Origin: Methanosphaera sp. BMS
GTDB lineage: Archaea; Methanobacteriota; Methanobacteria; Methanobacteriales; Methanobacteriaceae
Length of the DNA: 64,000 bases
Assembly: GCF_003268005.1 (NCBI RefSeq)
Contig: NZ_CP014213.1
Span: 1,302,001-1,366,000, forward strand
Reading direction: 5' to 3'
A program made the translations under genes and the position numbers. Below the pieces are notes generated by a model. That model was not told the DNA's origin. It did not search any database and saw only the letters and a program-made list of their open reading frames with translations. The first letter of the stretch is position 1; every line of letters starts with the position of its first letter. This document shows, piece after piece, positions 61,901 to 64,000 of this stretch.

Positions 61901-64000
61901 AGCATTTAAAGTAGCTCTGGTTACAAAGTAATTTGTACTTGCACTGTCAGTAGGAGTATATGCATATACGGTTTTTTCACCTACTAATCGGGTTGTACGA
62001 TAATGTTGGTAATAACCATTTTCATCAGTATGGGCTGTTACTACATCTGAACCTACTCTTAGAGTTACTTCTTGATTTGCCGCATTGTTGGATGCACCGA
62101 TAGGTACTGCGGTTAATGGAGCATGTTCGATGTTATCGTATAATGCTATGAATTGTAGGCTTTGATAGTCATTTACTTCATCTAGTGTTGCAGGAATAAG
62201 TACTGTTGCTGAACCGCTGGATACGTCAATATATCTGGCTACTAATTCACCGAGTTGTCCATTTTCATTACGGTATAGACTAACCCTTTCATGGATATTT
62301 GGATCTCCACCGGTAATCTGAACCTGAATAGTATTTTCAAATGATTCATAGTTACCAAATATTTTTACTAGATGTCCTTCTCTTACAATCTTAGGATCTG
62401 CATTGACACTAAGCATGTGTCTCCTATAGTGTTGATAATGTTTATAATCAGAGATAAAGCTTACTCTTAAATCATCAACTGTTAATGGAGTTATTTCATC
62501 CTTATCAAGAGTAATAACTGCAGTTCCATTTACAACTGGGAAATCACCTATGAAATTACCATTAGAATCTGTGACCCTAATAGTACCATTGGTTACTGTA
62601 GTATTATATCTTGAATAATTATAATAACCATTAACACCAACTTCAGAGTGTCCTGGTTCATATCTAGTATCCATTACATCAATATTGACAGTTAATGTTA
62701 AAGTTTCTGCTCCATCAACCACATTAGTAATTACTGGATCAGTTACATTTAATGCATTGTTAACATATGTGTTGTTGGCAACAAGATGTGTTCGAGGATT
62801 ATAATAATCCGGATCTAAATAACCAAACAATATATCTTCATATAATCCAGTAGTACTATCAAGAGGAATAACGGTGTTGTTATTAAAAGTGTTGTTAACT
62901 ATTTGAATATTTTGATACCATGATGGTGTACCATCTGCATTAGAACAAAAGTTAATTATCCATGGATGATACTCACCATTTTCCCATATTTCATTTGAAT
63001 CAAAAGTGTTACCATATGCATAAAGAGAAGGTGCACTTAAAACATGAGGATTCATATAGACAATAGATGAACCTTCCAAGTGGTTCTTAGCTATTGTATT
63101 ATTTATTAAACAAAATACTCCTTCAATATTAAATAAACAAGATGTTCCATATCCAATATTTTCAGAAATATCATTACCTATAAGTGTTAAATTACCACTC
63201 ATTGCATAGAATAAACAATCTTCTTCCTCATTTCTTACATGACCATCAGGTAAATAGTTATATTTAATGGTATTGTTTTCAATTACAAAAGTCTGAGAAC
63301 CCATTTCTACATCTACAACAACACCCTTTTTAATACCCGTGTTATATTCAATAGTATTATTCCTAACTTTCACATTTGTAGAAGATAATTGAACACCAAA
63401 GACTGTACCTTGATTTGCACTATTATTAATAATAGTGTTTCCTTCTATCAAAACATCATTTTGAGTATTTAGATAAAATGCTGCAGACATATTAGTTGCA
63501 GTATTATTGAAAATTCTATTATTAATTATTCTAGCCTCAGTTACTCCAGAATCTAGCCTAAATACAGTACCATTATCACCTGTATTGTTTTCAAAAGTAC
63601 AATTTGATGAGTATACCTTACCAGCAATTCCATGGACAATATGTGTAGCACTATTATTTACAAAAGTACTGTTGATAAGATTAATACTACCATGCCAATT
63701 AGAAACAATTAACGATGTACCCCCACCATTAATCATAGTTAAATTTGCTAAAGTAATCATTCCATCATTATTAGATTGGAAAACTGTAATACCATTAGCA
63801 TTAATAGTTTGTCCATTACCATTGATAACTAATTGTTTAACTTGAGTATTTTCTGTAATTTGAATCAACTGATCTGCAGTATATGTTCCAGGATTAAGAG
63901 TAATCCTAACTACGTCATCCATAGTATAAGTTCGTCCATTTATTATATTCAGAATATCCTGATAATTATTAGCAGTATAATTATACTGTGCAGCCTTAAG
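38969..64000 (-). CDS. Giant adhesin-like surface protein, N-terminus outside the window
   Basis: An open minus-strand frame runs without a stop from the right edge to 38969, at least 8,343 codons. The Met codon at 63922 is internal, since 26 further in-frame sense codons precede it. In protein order: a parallel beta-helix (edge to about 62760) with recurring I-x-N-N-x-F ladders; four larger beta-sandwich modules (62400-60200); a mixed Ig-like series; three tandem 593-residue units (54238-48901); further Ig-like domains; fourteen 105-residue repeats (about 46215-41795); and a duplicated 330-residue C-terminal module. N-glycosylation sequons are dense and cysteines rare. There is no LPXTG motif, C-terminal membrane helix or pseudomurein-binding repeat. 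It is probably extracellular and mediates adhesion; the ligand is unknown. Confidence 0.9.
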   Translation of the reverse strand, partial: LKAAQYNYTANNYQDILNIINGRTYTMDDVVRITLNPGTYTADQLIQITENTQVKQLVINGNGQTINANGITVFQSNNDGMITLANLTMINGGGTSLIVSNWHGSINLINSTFVNNSATHIVHGIAGKVYSSNCTFENNTGDNGTVFRLDSGVTEARIINNRIFNNTATNMSAAFYLNTQNDVLIEGNTIINNSANQGTVFGVQLSSTNVKVRNNTIEYNTGIKKGVVVDVEMGSQTFVIENNTIKYNYLPDGHVRNEEEDCLFYAMSGNLTLIGNDISENIGYGTSCLFNIEGVFCLINNTIAKNHLEGSSIVYMNPHVLSAPSLYAYGNTFDSNEIWENGEYHPWIINFCSNADGTPSWYQNIQIVNNTFNNNTVIPLDSTTGLYEDILFGYLDPDYYNPRTHLVANNTYVNNALNVTDPVITNVVDGAETLTLTVNIDVMDTRYEPGHSEVGVNGYYNYSRYNTTVTNGTIRVTDSNGNFIGDFPVVNGTAVITLDKDEITPLTVDDLRVSFISDYKHYQHYRRHMLSVNADPKIVREGHLVKIFGNYESFENTIQVQITGGDPNIHERVSLYRNENGQLGELVARYIDVSSGSATVLIPATLDEVNDYQSLQFIALYDNIEHAPLTAVPIGASNNAANQEVTLRVGSDVVTAHTDENGYYQHYRTTRLVGEKTVYAYTPTDSASTNYFVTRATLNATAVPAVDRLNDKVMIYGYLDYVANFTYNVHVDNVNLRDNPYLNVTLYGGQYDEGQGELLASYMEIDQNDMTVTVYVSNRDMIQYMEDPSSLNIVFTCNDTALITPTLIGNSSVNNSEITLLVYDREHTVTTDNEGYYEYEATALEYGRTPVLATYHLNELFDIYGRTNFQVVQLNGTLEPKAVNVGEDVTISGDFNYLGYVVLDINITDPTDNNRKVPECTINITAHDSTTGEDIIIARELEVIGGNIDYEIPLSREERNKVRDGTLTFNVVANEHDYYEVSSATQEFYDPQVIDFTLMIDSVEYPCQTDATGHFEYVYTSDREGKIPVILLLPVTHEGQEVTFSKNLSFNVAKITVDVNPSTVTLDDTFDITGNLDYVSNVTLKINVTDKEFDDWTDDGRVNITIGNSYFNDVRVLHGIAEVSVTLSNDDYNELLNRIDDGQISIDQRVDSDDQTLPINQFIKINYKGTDADPYVRYTITGMEGIAGKSVTLNISGTPITTTTVDANGDYTVTGIKVSDYVQETGTVPVGALHMFDGEYPIFDTTDLVIDSSKDPTEVWIIGADSYTVGETATIQFRLVNQTALTDADVPNPGIANQPLTVTIGGTTYTVSNTDNDGYTSVSFIPESNSEDILIVVRYAGNNVFKSSENQTTIRGEDIALADTLLNVSVTPNSKHINGTFTITGNLSYANGTKIAGQTVHLTADGYTINDVTTESDGTFTTTFTAKAPIGTFTLTATFDGIENNANGQTNTSSFTVTKVPTITDVTTSATGGVVSYGDTITITANVVEDIDNPTAINYNGNFTFIINGEETTVNVVNGVATTTYTANTVGPISITGSFGENELFLYSTGSETLTMNPVEATLVIDEISNVYINQTASITAHLQFNGQDVTDTGSITITIDVYTSTATKTDELISATFSDYSSPTIGTKTVTATYSGTQYYVTSPVTETFEVTKVPTTVTLPEVSTTTGTPVEIKAYVNPTLGGYPPVNSAGTFTFIINGEQSVTVDVVDGVATTTYPATTAGEFSVTGTFAGDDYYLGDDDTNQINVIDDRYVTDIEITTSTDQFKVFESFDITVKLTNRTGGEALEGKNIYVNVTVDGTPKIYDVKITDGQGTITVAYEPQNIHTINITANFNGDDYYFKSSNYKIIDTSEIELPTAKLTVAVNKTPIFVNESIKIYGYAKYYNDRPIKNQNVTLSINDGERIIVLTDDNGYYYLDMAKNNQYYPYLAYNSQPYVVIAEYGGERDVTYNSPAAHTTYTVNKIETALDIITPSTVKINETFDIVINLTNTTDAKEVINQKTVNVNVTIDGETTQYTLQTNNGIVTIPSVKSENAGTIIVRATFDGDDLYEASVATKDVTVEKIDTTTVVNALPEAKVHSEMTITATVTPETGVVNSNGTVVFTINGHRQEAVNVTNGIATIKYTPTQRGELTVTAQFIGDDYYNPSEDDSEESIIVAKGDANITVVSVTNNTINQTVSIKVNVTNGERKLTLGTILMDIEGKTYVANLTSDNDYEVNLTSEHAGKNIPVLIYDIGQEYQAESISTTFDVYKINTTTTITANGPAKVNEEFTITANVNPVGNNLPPVNEGYVEFYVNDQSIGTIDVANGVATTTYVPADNTPLSIKAVYVENDYYNGSDDTTVDDIPVNAGDAVINVIEVVNNTIGETASVRVNVTVGETKLTDGTITMKINDITYTANKTVDGDFIVELVSDVAGVFPVDIGYYDNANYAAENTTTNVEIYRYNTTIDIDITNVNVVKRPFNITVTLRNATDNIILQGKTVHANVTIDNVVVRQIHDTTDANGQISFEYTPRTITDVVITAAFDGDEVYNASSNTARDKASLIASRLTLDVNPDPAYINETVIISGKLSDEVSEYIPYAPIVISINGEEVATVNTNGSGEYSLVLTNDDENLRQYLQYTGTRYQVTAKYDMVLDVTNGATESKAYDIVKIPTKVTINPMENDVYNRSTITITANVEVDDSIERLEGYPVVNYNGNFTFIINDQEQAPVNVVNGVATISYNTDTVGEITVKGMFGENDVYLYSEDSEIIEVLDSRIPTNATIEVDGVRYAKEEFTATVTLKDTENDAIIAGAPVTTEIIVNNNVVATFNNVTGTDGKFIIAYTPTNISEVTIRVTYDGNYTFKPCVNETIVKADLMPSDLSVNVNPNPSYVNQSIVISGNLHDQVGNISNAKIKLYINGENIANVTTDTNGNYSYTVTTNPWDEFLAYSADSYVVQAVYDYVLDVTNGAEAITAYRVIKMPTLITIEDVTDAEVNKTITIKVNLTNTTDAKEVIDGKSIIINVNSQNIDTTGLTTVNGVIEVQYTPKDNSTLRVTAQFAEDELYQGTTATKDISVALLKPTLTCEAVEDEVYVDENVTITGKLTTDGEHAIANAIIRLFIDDEGVTTVITDSNGQYSYNVSKSRADTYTVKAVYDGMETFYDTVTSDEDTFDVVKIPTTTTMTLLNNTAGNVTIAVTVVDKDNNPVTQGQFTVTVLQQTPFTVDINGTTTPVKLNIDEAGVPFTVKVKYLGDEKYEASIATNESGSDQIINVTVKQNATLTIEEGPSPVYVYEEVTYEGTLLDGMGKPIADATIRIIVMSGENEIAKNETVKTDEDGHYSWTRESIAVGQLLNVTAYYGGNEVVNAVNNSTVYTVNKRPTTTIVNVVNDTVGFTSIDVVVEDALEDNVILKEGTLTVTVGTDEFTKNIDSTGTTHIDIPTTHAGYIAVTVKYDGNATYNESMGNITNITATTQTANLTISNNASDAKVGDVVMINGTLKDGGNQPMANREITLVLDEVSHYLTTDANGRYEYNYTTVKEGTFTAVATFYDTEGVVDTLSNQTTFEVSKLDTTTVVTVASNIAGNVTIDVNVTDERNMPVTSGNIEVKVEDQPAQVIEVTGGVIPVKLDVETNGTVHVTVNYLGNDKYNPSTGMNGTDDGSEPFTEVDVEKQNVTLTVGTFRDSVYVTTGMTITGTLLNASGMPIADATVTLTFNGMDAVNVTTNGVGYYTYVRYVNIPDVVAVVAYYNGSDKYNNATNHTSYFGEKLPTNTTVIIANNTVGNVSINVSVVDKFHYDSPITAGTINVTIGDGEPVSYPITGSVTNIPLDITTTNTVDVKVEYVGNDTFLPSIGYDEDQLNEFTDITADKQNATLTIQEKPGPVYVYEDVSYEGTLLDGMGEPIKDATIRIIVMSGTTEIARNETVKTDEDGHYSWTRESIAVGHVLNVTAYYDGNDTINAVQNSTVYEVYKRPTTTGVTVLNNTVGATDINVVVKDAINTDTVLTNGILTVTVGDAESFDVEINSTGVTHIDLPTTQAGYTPVTVVYNGNATYEASTGNITNITVLTQHANLTIYNNASDAKVGDVVMINGTLKDGLGEIMANRAITLVVDSVGHDLFTDENGVYEYEYTTVRDGEITAVATFTSTLGTVGSISNETTFEVSKLDTTTVVTVVSNVAGNVTIDVNVTDERDNPVTSGNIEVKVEDQPAQVIEVTGGVIPVKLDVETSGTVHVTVNYLGNDKYNPSVGMNGTDDGSEPFTEVDVEKQNVTLTVGTFRDSVYVTTGMMISGYLLNASGMPIADATVTLSFNGMDAVNVTTNGAGYYTHERYVHIPGLVAVVAYYNGSDKYNNATNLTSYTGEKLPTNTTVIIANNTVGNVSINVSVTDKFHNLPITAGTINVTIGDGEPVSYPITGTVTNIPLDITTTNTVDVKVEYVGNDTFLPSIGYDEDQLNEFTDITADKQNVTLTIQEGPSPVYVYEDVTYEGTLLDGMGEPIKDATIRIIVMSGTTEIARNETVKTDEDGHYSWTRESIAVGHVLNVTAYYDGNDTINAVQNSTIYEVDKRPTITGVTVVNNTVGATSIDVVVEDALETDVILKEGTLTVTVGDKTLDPISINVSGVTHIELPVEHAGYTPVTVVYNGNATYEASTGNITNITVLTQHANLTIYNNASDAKVGDVVMINGTLKDGLGEIMANRAITLVVDSVGHDLFTDENGVYEYEYTTVRAGEITAVATFTSTLGTVGSISNETTFEVSKLDTTTVVTVVSNVAGNVTIDVNVTDERDNPVTSGNITVEVEGQPAQVIEVTGGVIPVKLDVETSGTVHVTVNYLGDTKYNPSTGMNGTEEGSTPFTEVDVEKQNVTLTVGTFRDSVPVTTGMTIIGTLMNASGMPIADATVTLSFNGMDAVNVTTNGAGYYTYVRHVHIPDVVEVVAYYNGSDKYNNATNLTSYTGEKLPTNTTVIIANNTVGNVSINVSVTDKFHDLPITEGTINVTIGDGEPVSYPITGTVTNIPLDITTTNTVDVKVEYVGNDTFLPSIGYDQDQLNEFTDITADKQNATLTIKEGPSPVYVFNNITYNGTLVDGMGNPLNGVVNLTLIYGGEVVQFIPNVEVKDGFYEYNRTSLKVGIINVTAVYGGNDYVNPTNASTTYEVDKRPTNTYVTVVNDTMGNLQIDVEVKDALNGSNITSGGKLLSIAILEGTYTYEINETGVTRITVPVTQNRKVVAITVRYLGNDTYEASTGYDNVTHELFTNITAKLHNSTLSINVDPTESTVGAVYNISGNFVDANGTAIVGEDLVIRVNGTRFDVTTLEDGYYSVNYTSYKEGIFTAEVEFVGNDLINKQTNSTTFTVNKIPTNTVVSIINNTVGNVTIGVNVTDENDAAITSGILEVTVDGTTTTERITGTQTVIGLDITTTDTVSVSVKYLGNDTYLESIGMDADNLDEPFDEITADKDHAQIELDVTPDERFVGQSVRIVVGLYDMDDNPISRAPVNITIYDQDGNVVFSENRTTSRNGIIQFTKDCDIAGNFTVNASFINDIYEYVSANATFNVSKIPTATTVDILNNTKGNVTISVRVTDTQFNKVITEGKLNLTVDGESRPVDITGQDTIIKIDSDEAEIQVSVVYPGNDTYLNSTGKTRDGNEFTHIDTVDTAVLITINADKDEILVGEYITINGKVTYADGVTFVEDGYVIVTLSNGTEIRYDSPDEYLNGISSQYVTYGQYTANATYYDANDEPIVTSDEITFTVNRIPTKTNVTILNNTVGNVTLAITTTNNTNEPVRTGHVVVRDSTGLVIAEGDLVNGGINLTLDVNEVGPIGVNVTYIDNEIYLGSNATDSDKIGQPDENVIDIEVFPQTATITIEAVPESVIVGDPVTITGEVRDDTDAPVESGIVKIFVNGDEVGEVEIHDGIYSYEYTPLTIGDYHANATFVGTETIAQAESENVTFTATKIPTKTTVEIINNTVGNVTLAITVTNTTDEAQKVSTGSVSVLNTNGEVIVTKDLTDGEVNITLDDVPAGEFMVVVHYNENEIYLASNATNESAIGTPQGEIIIVDVEKIPTITTVEILDNTLTNVTIGVTVTDENLDFVSIGEVYVKDAQTGEMLTSKKLTDGQATILIPATHAGELKVIVEYQENDIYYASNATNSSALGTPDENITVIDVSKIPTNTTVTIVNATVNNVVLEVNVTNKTGHFVSEGYVSLLGLDNSEIITVELIKGKATITLDDVAAGELSVIVHYNENDIYLASNATNKSQIGTLLENVTVIDVKKIPTVTSVEILNTTLGNVTIGITVTNETTDIVTTGEVYIKDAQGNILKNVPIDGVTIVPLEISKAGELKVVVEYQENEIYLASNAINESAISPDDENIIVIGVDKIPTITNVEILNTTLTNVTIAVNVTNSSTELVSEGDVYVFDTQGNKIANATLAAGKATITIPAEHAGEFKVVVEYQENDIYLPSRAINESAIDTPDEEVVIIDVTKIPTKTTVEVLNNTLGNVTIGVTVTNMTESPVKTGEVYVKDLNGEKITNATLVNGRATINIPCDDSGRLMVVVEYQENDIYLASNATNESAINTPTEEVVVIDVNKIPTITSVEILNHTLGNVTISVNVTNETLDLVRKGDIVIRNASNNAILNSTTLDGGKATIVIPTGSVGELKVIVEYLENDIYNASKAVNQSAIGTDDEYITIIDVTKIPTITSVEILNTTLGNVTIGVNVTNETRDLVTIGTVVIKDESGETIISKELSGEKTIIQLPVTKAGELKVIVEYQENEIYLASNAINESAISPDDENIIVIGVDKIPTITNVEILNTTLSNVTIAVNVTNSSTELVSEGDVYVFDTQGNKIAEARLAYGKATITIPAEHAGEFKVVVEYQENDIYLSSKAINESAIDPLDKEVVIIDVTKIPTKTTVEVLNNTLGNVTIGVTVTNMTEIPVTTGEVYVKDLNGENITNATLVNGRATINIPADDAGKLVVVVEYQENDIYLASNATNESAIGTPQEHITVIDVEKIPTITNVEILDHTVGNVTIAVNVTNETLNLVRKGEVIVRNATNNKIITAATLDGGKATIVIPTDSVGEVKVVVEYQENDIYNASKAVNQSAIGTPDEEVVVIDVSKIPTITSVEILNNSLSNVTIGVNVTNSSGDLVTKGEVLVRNADNKRVITSQILTGGQATITLPVNEAGELRVIVEYQENDIYLASNATNSSAIGTPDENVTVIDVAKIPTVTTVEILNTTLSNVTIGVSVTNMTGDSVSKGTVIVMEESGNILKSQVLANGKANITIPAEQAGEIRVIVQYQENDIYLASNATNSSAIGTPNENITVIDVTKIPTKTSVEILNNTTTNVTVGVKVTNQTNEPVTEGIVIVKDIDGNQLASEELTNGVANITIPVSESGKLLVQVEYQENDYYLASNATNQSAVGKATENITIIDVEKVDSNLTVDTTSPIKANETLEINGTLTDEYGNPIPNAPIEISIDGVVIDTVTTDDDGNYETYTVAKAGNHTVTVDYPGNETYNPASESKEFTVDKIDVTTDANVTDSNPTNTTIQVNVTDEDGDPVDDIPVVIKDENGTVIGNGTVHNGTVDITVPLEPGEHNLTVETLPTDDYPSTTKDVTVNVPKHNSTITPDPIKNTTYGNTTQISGKLTDEDGNPIPNAPVTITVNGEDIPVKTDENGVYNYTYPADTVGVNNVTVTYAGDDDHEATKVDTKFNVSKAGVKIVVDPIKSYVEEEIILQANITDANGDKVTEGNVIFKINGVTLKDGGKLSGANVLKVPVVDGVAKYTFTATRELISSKNITAVYIANEHYAENRTDGTTPANVSLRTAQVIASTEPTIGKQRQNITLVADIYDITHNLRDVRPINDAGSYVIFKVNGLTVKDADGNVLKVPVVNGVAKTEYYIPNGMGGMKGNTGNYKNYTVTAVYHHPDYYDVRNTSNFNIEREDNISFVVDKVTMDNRTVSIDANLVEGDGDNVVGTNVVGVKVNGITLTDENGKPVLFNATNGKVDVDFKLPDNVKEVKNITLVTGNREAYGSATTTISNLPKQASVITVSPVTAFVEENMTLSARVTDTNGNPLNGGYVIYKFNGQTLRKGGLLEGDNPIVKIGVKDGWANYTFVANNKLVSSKKLDAAYSGNANYNSSKTTTSSKMNISLRKAQVVVTATPNMVQQNQNIVFTINVTDKTHNKNNVAPINSAKALATLKVNGITLTDANNKTVQISIKNGTGSYKYRIPRGVGGKVLGTDDYKNYTVVAHYTHPDYVDASNQTTYNIEQSTTSVQFYNVTFKQATKKITINAVIKDYQKNDVVGNTRFNIKVNGVTMKDTSGEVIKYSAMDGKISMTIDSMTSNPKEVMIVTLGREAYSSTRATYTTILKV
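41795..46215 (-). repeat. Fourteen tandem 105-residue Ig-like repeats (315 bp)
   Basis: Each unit begins KIPT, contains NVT-rich strands near its start (as in LNTTLGNVTIGVNVTN) and ends near YQENDIYLASNATN and a -VIDV- strand. Equivalent DNA positions are about 315 bp apart. A related but separate unit lies at about 46500-46830. Units 5-8 and 9-12 are part of a larger duplication. Confidence 0.85.
42530..45060 (-). repeat. 1,260-bp segmental duplication (four 105-residue units)
   Basis: Near-identical DNA at an offset of exactly 1,260 bp. For example, TTGTGATTGTTGGGATTTTA occurs at about 43671 and 44931, and a long matching stretch beginning near 43441 is repeated near 44701. 1,260 bp is four repeat units and keeps the frame. 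Confidence 0.8.
48901..54238 (-). repeat. Three tandem 1,779-bp units (593 codons each)
   Basis: Equivalent landmark positions are 48901, 50680, 52459 and 54238, each exactly 1,779 bp apart. The two units nearer the C-terminus are almost identical over long stretches. The third has diverged but kept the length through compensating one-codon indels (FHYDSPIT versus FHNLPIT, and one codon fewer after TVTVG). Each unit holds about six Ig-like domains. Confidence 0.88.
62760..64000 (-). repeat. Parallel beta-helix region of the adhesin
   Basis: About 400 residues of irregular 20-25-residue rungs rich in Asn, such as IINNRIFNNTATN, VLIEGNTIINNSAN and VKVRNNTIEYNTG. This is the pectin-lyase-like/polymorphic outer membrane type of right-handed beta-helix. 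It continues past the window edge. Confidence 0.8.

Noticed and set aside
39972-63845. Many plus-strand ORFs opposite the adhesin
   Set aside because: They are antisense shadows of the repeats. They recur with the repeat period and lack ribosome-binding sites and recognisable domains.
38969-63922. Taking ATG 63922 as the adhesin start
   Set aside because: The frame stays open to the window edge with no ribosome-binding site at 63922, no signal peptide, and a beta-helix already under way.

Overview
The window looks like chromosomal DNA of an AT-rich methanogenic archaeon of the Methanobacteriales, most likely Methanosphaera or a close relative such as Methanobrevibacter. The evidence is archaeal information genes (tRNA-splicing endonuclease EndA, a PIN-ATPase-KH protein, a DRG-type GTPase), methanogen enzymes (MptE for tetrahydromethanopterin, F420H2:NADP oxidoreductase, bifunctional FBP aldolase/phosphatase, CBS-fused MetX), a pseudomurein-binding-repeat protein, and a giant Asn/Thr-rich adhesin-like surface protein of the kind typical of gut Methanobacteriales. 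I saw no rRNA, tRNA, CRISPR array, IS element or provirus.

Layout. 0-7.4 kb: aroE, then a tightly packed plus-strand run hisS-hisI-PIN/KH ATPase-TIM-barrel protein-endA, followed by trpS. 7.4-13.2 kb: a SpoIIM-like membrane protein, an unrecognised 536-residue protein, a cbiMNQ nickel/cobalt uptake cluster without its ATPase, and a leaderless protein with pseudomurein-binding-like repeats. 13.7-16.5 kb: a DRG-family GTPase and mptE, convergent, separated by 1 kb that holds three related candidate small RNA genes. 16.7-25.2 kb: a class V aminotransferase, amt-glnK behind an NrpR-type operator, fno, mdh, a HEAT-repeat protein, a leuB/aksF-type dehydrogenase and fbp with a structured leader. 25.3-25.9 kb: an intergenic array of 20 same-oriented CA(A/T)CAT motifs. 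25.9-28.9 kb: metX and metY. 29.1-31.9 kb: a ribbon-helix-helix-like coiled-coil protein, with two of the same motifs at its promoter, and a convergent SF1 helicase. 32.4-37.7 kb: an ABC exporter pair, a small coiled-coil protein behind a DtxR-like box, a nitroreductase and a DUF763 protein. 37.9 kb to the end: a small secreted protein and a minus-strand adhesin reading frame of at least 8,343 codons that runs off the right edge.

How the parts work together. The middle is housekeeping metabolism: nitrogen sensing (Amt/GlnK), hydride transfer (Fno, Mdh), gluconeogenesis (FBPA), methionine synthesis through O-acetylhomoserine, and metal uptake for Ni/Co cofactors. The right 25 kb is cell-surface DNA shaped by in-frame tandem duplication. 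The novelty candidates I would put first are: (1) the CA(A/T)CAT array plus the RHH/coiled-coil protein, which together resemble a centromere and its binding protein; (2) the three paralogous small RNAs, with identical TATA-to-box spacing and covarying hairpins; (3) the giant adhesin, with three tandem units of exactly 593 codons, a 14-unit 105-residue array with an internal 1,260-bp duplication, and a duplicated C-terminal module with no recognisable anchor. All motif work was done by eye; no alignments or searches were run.
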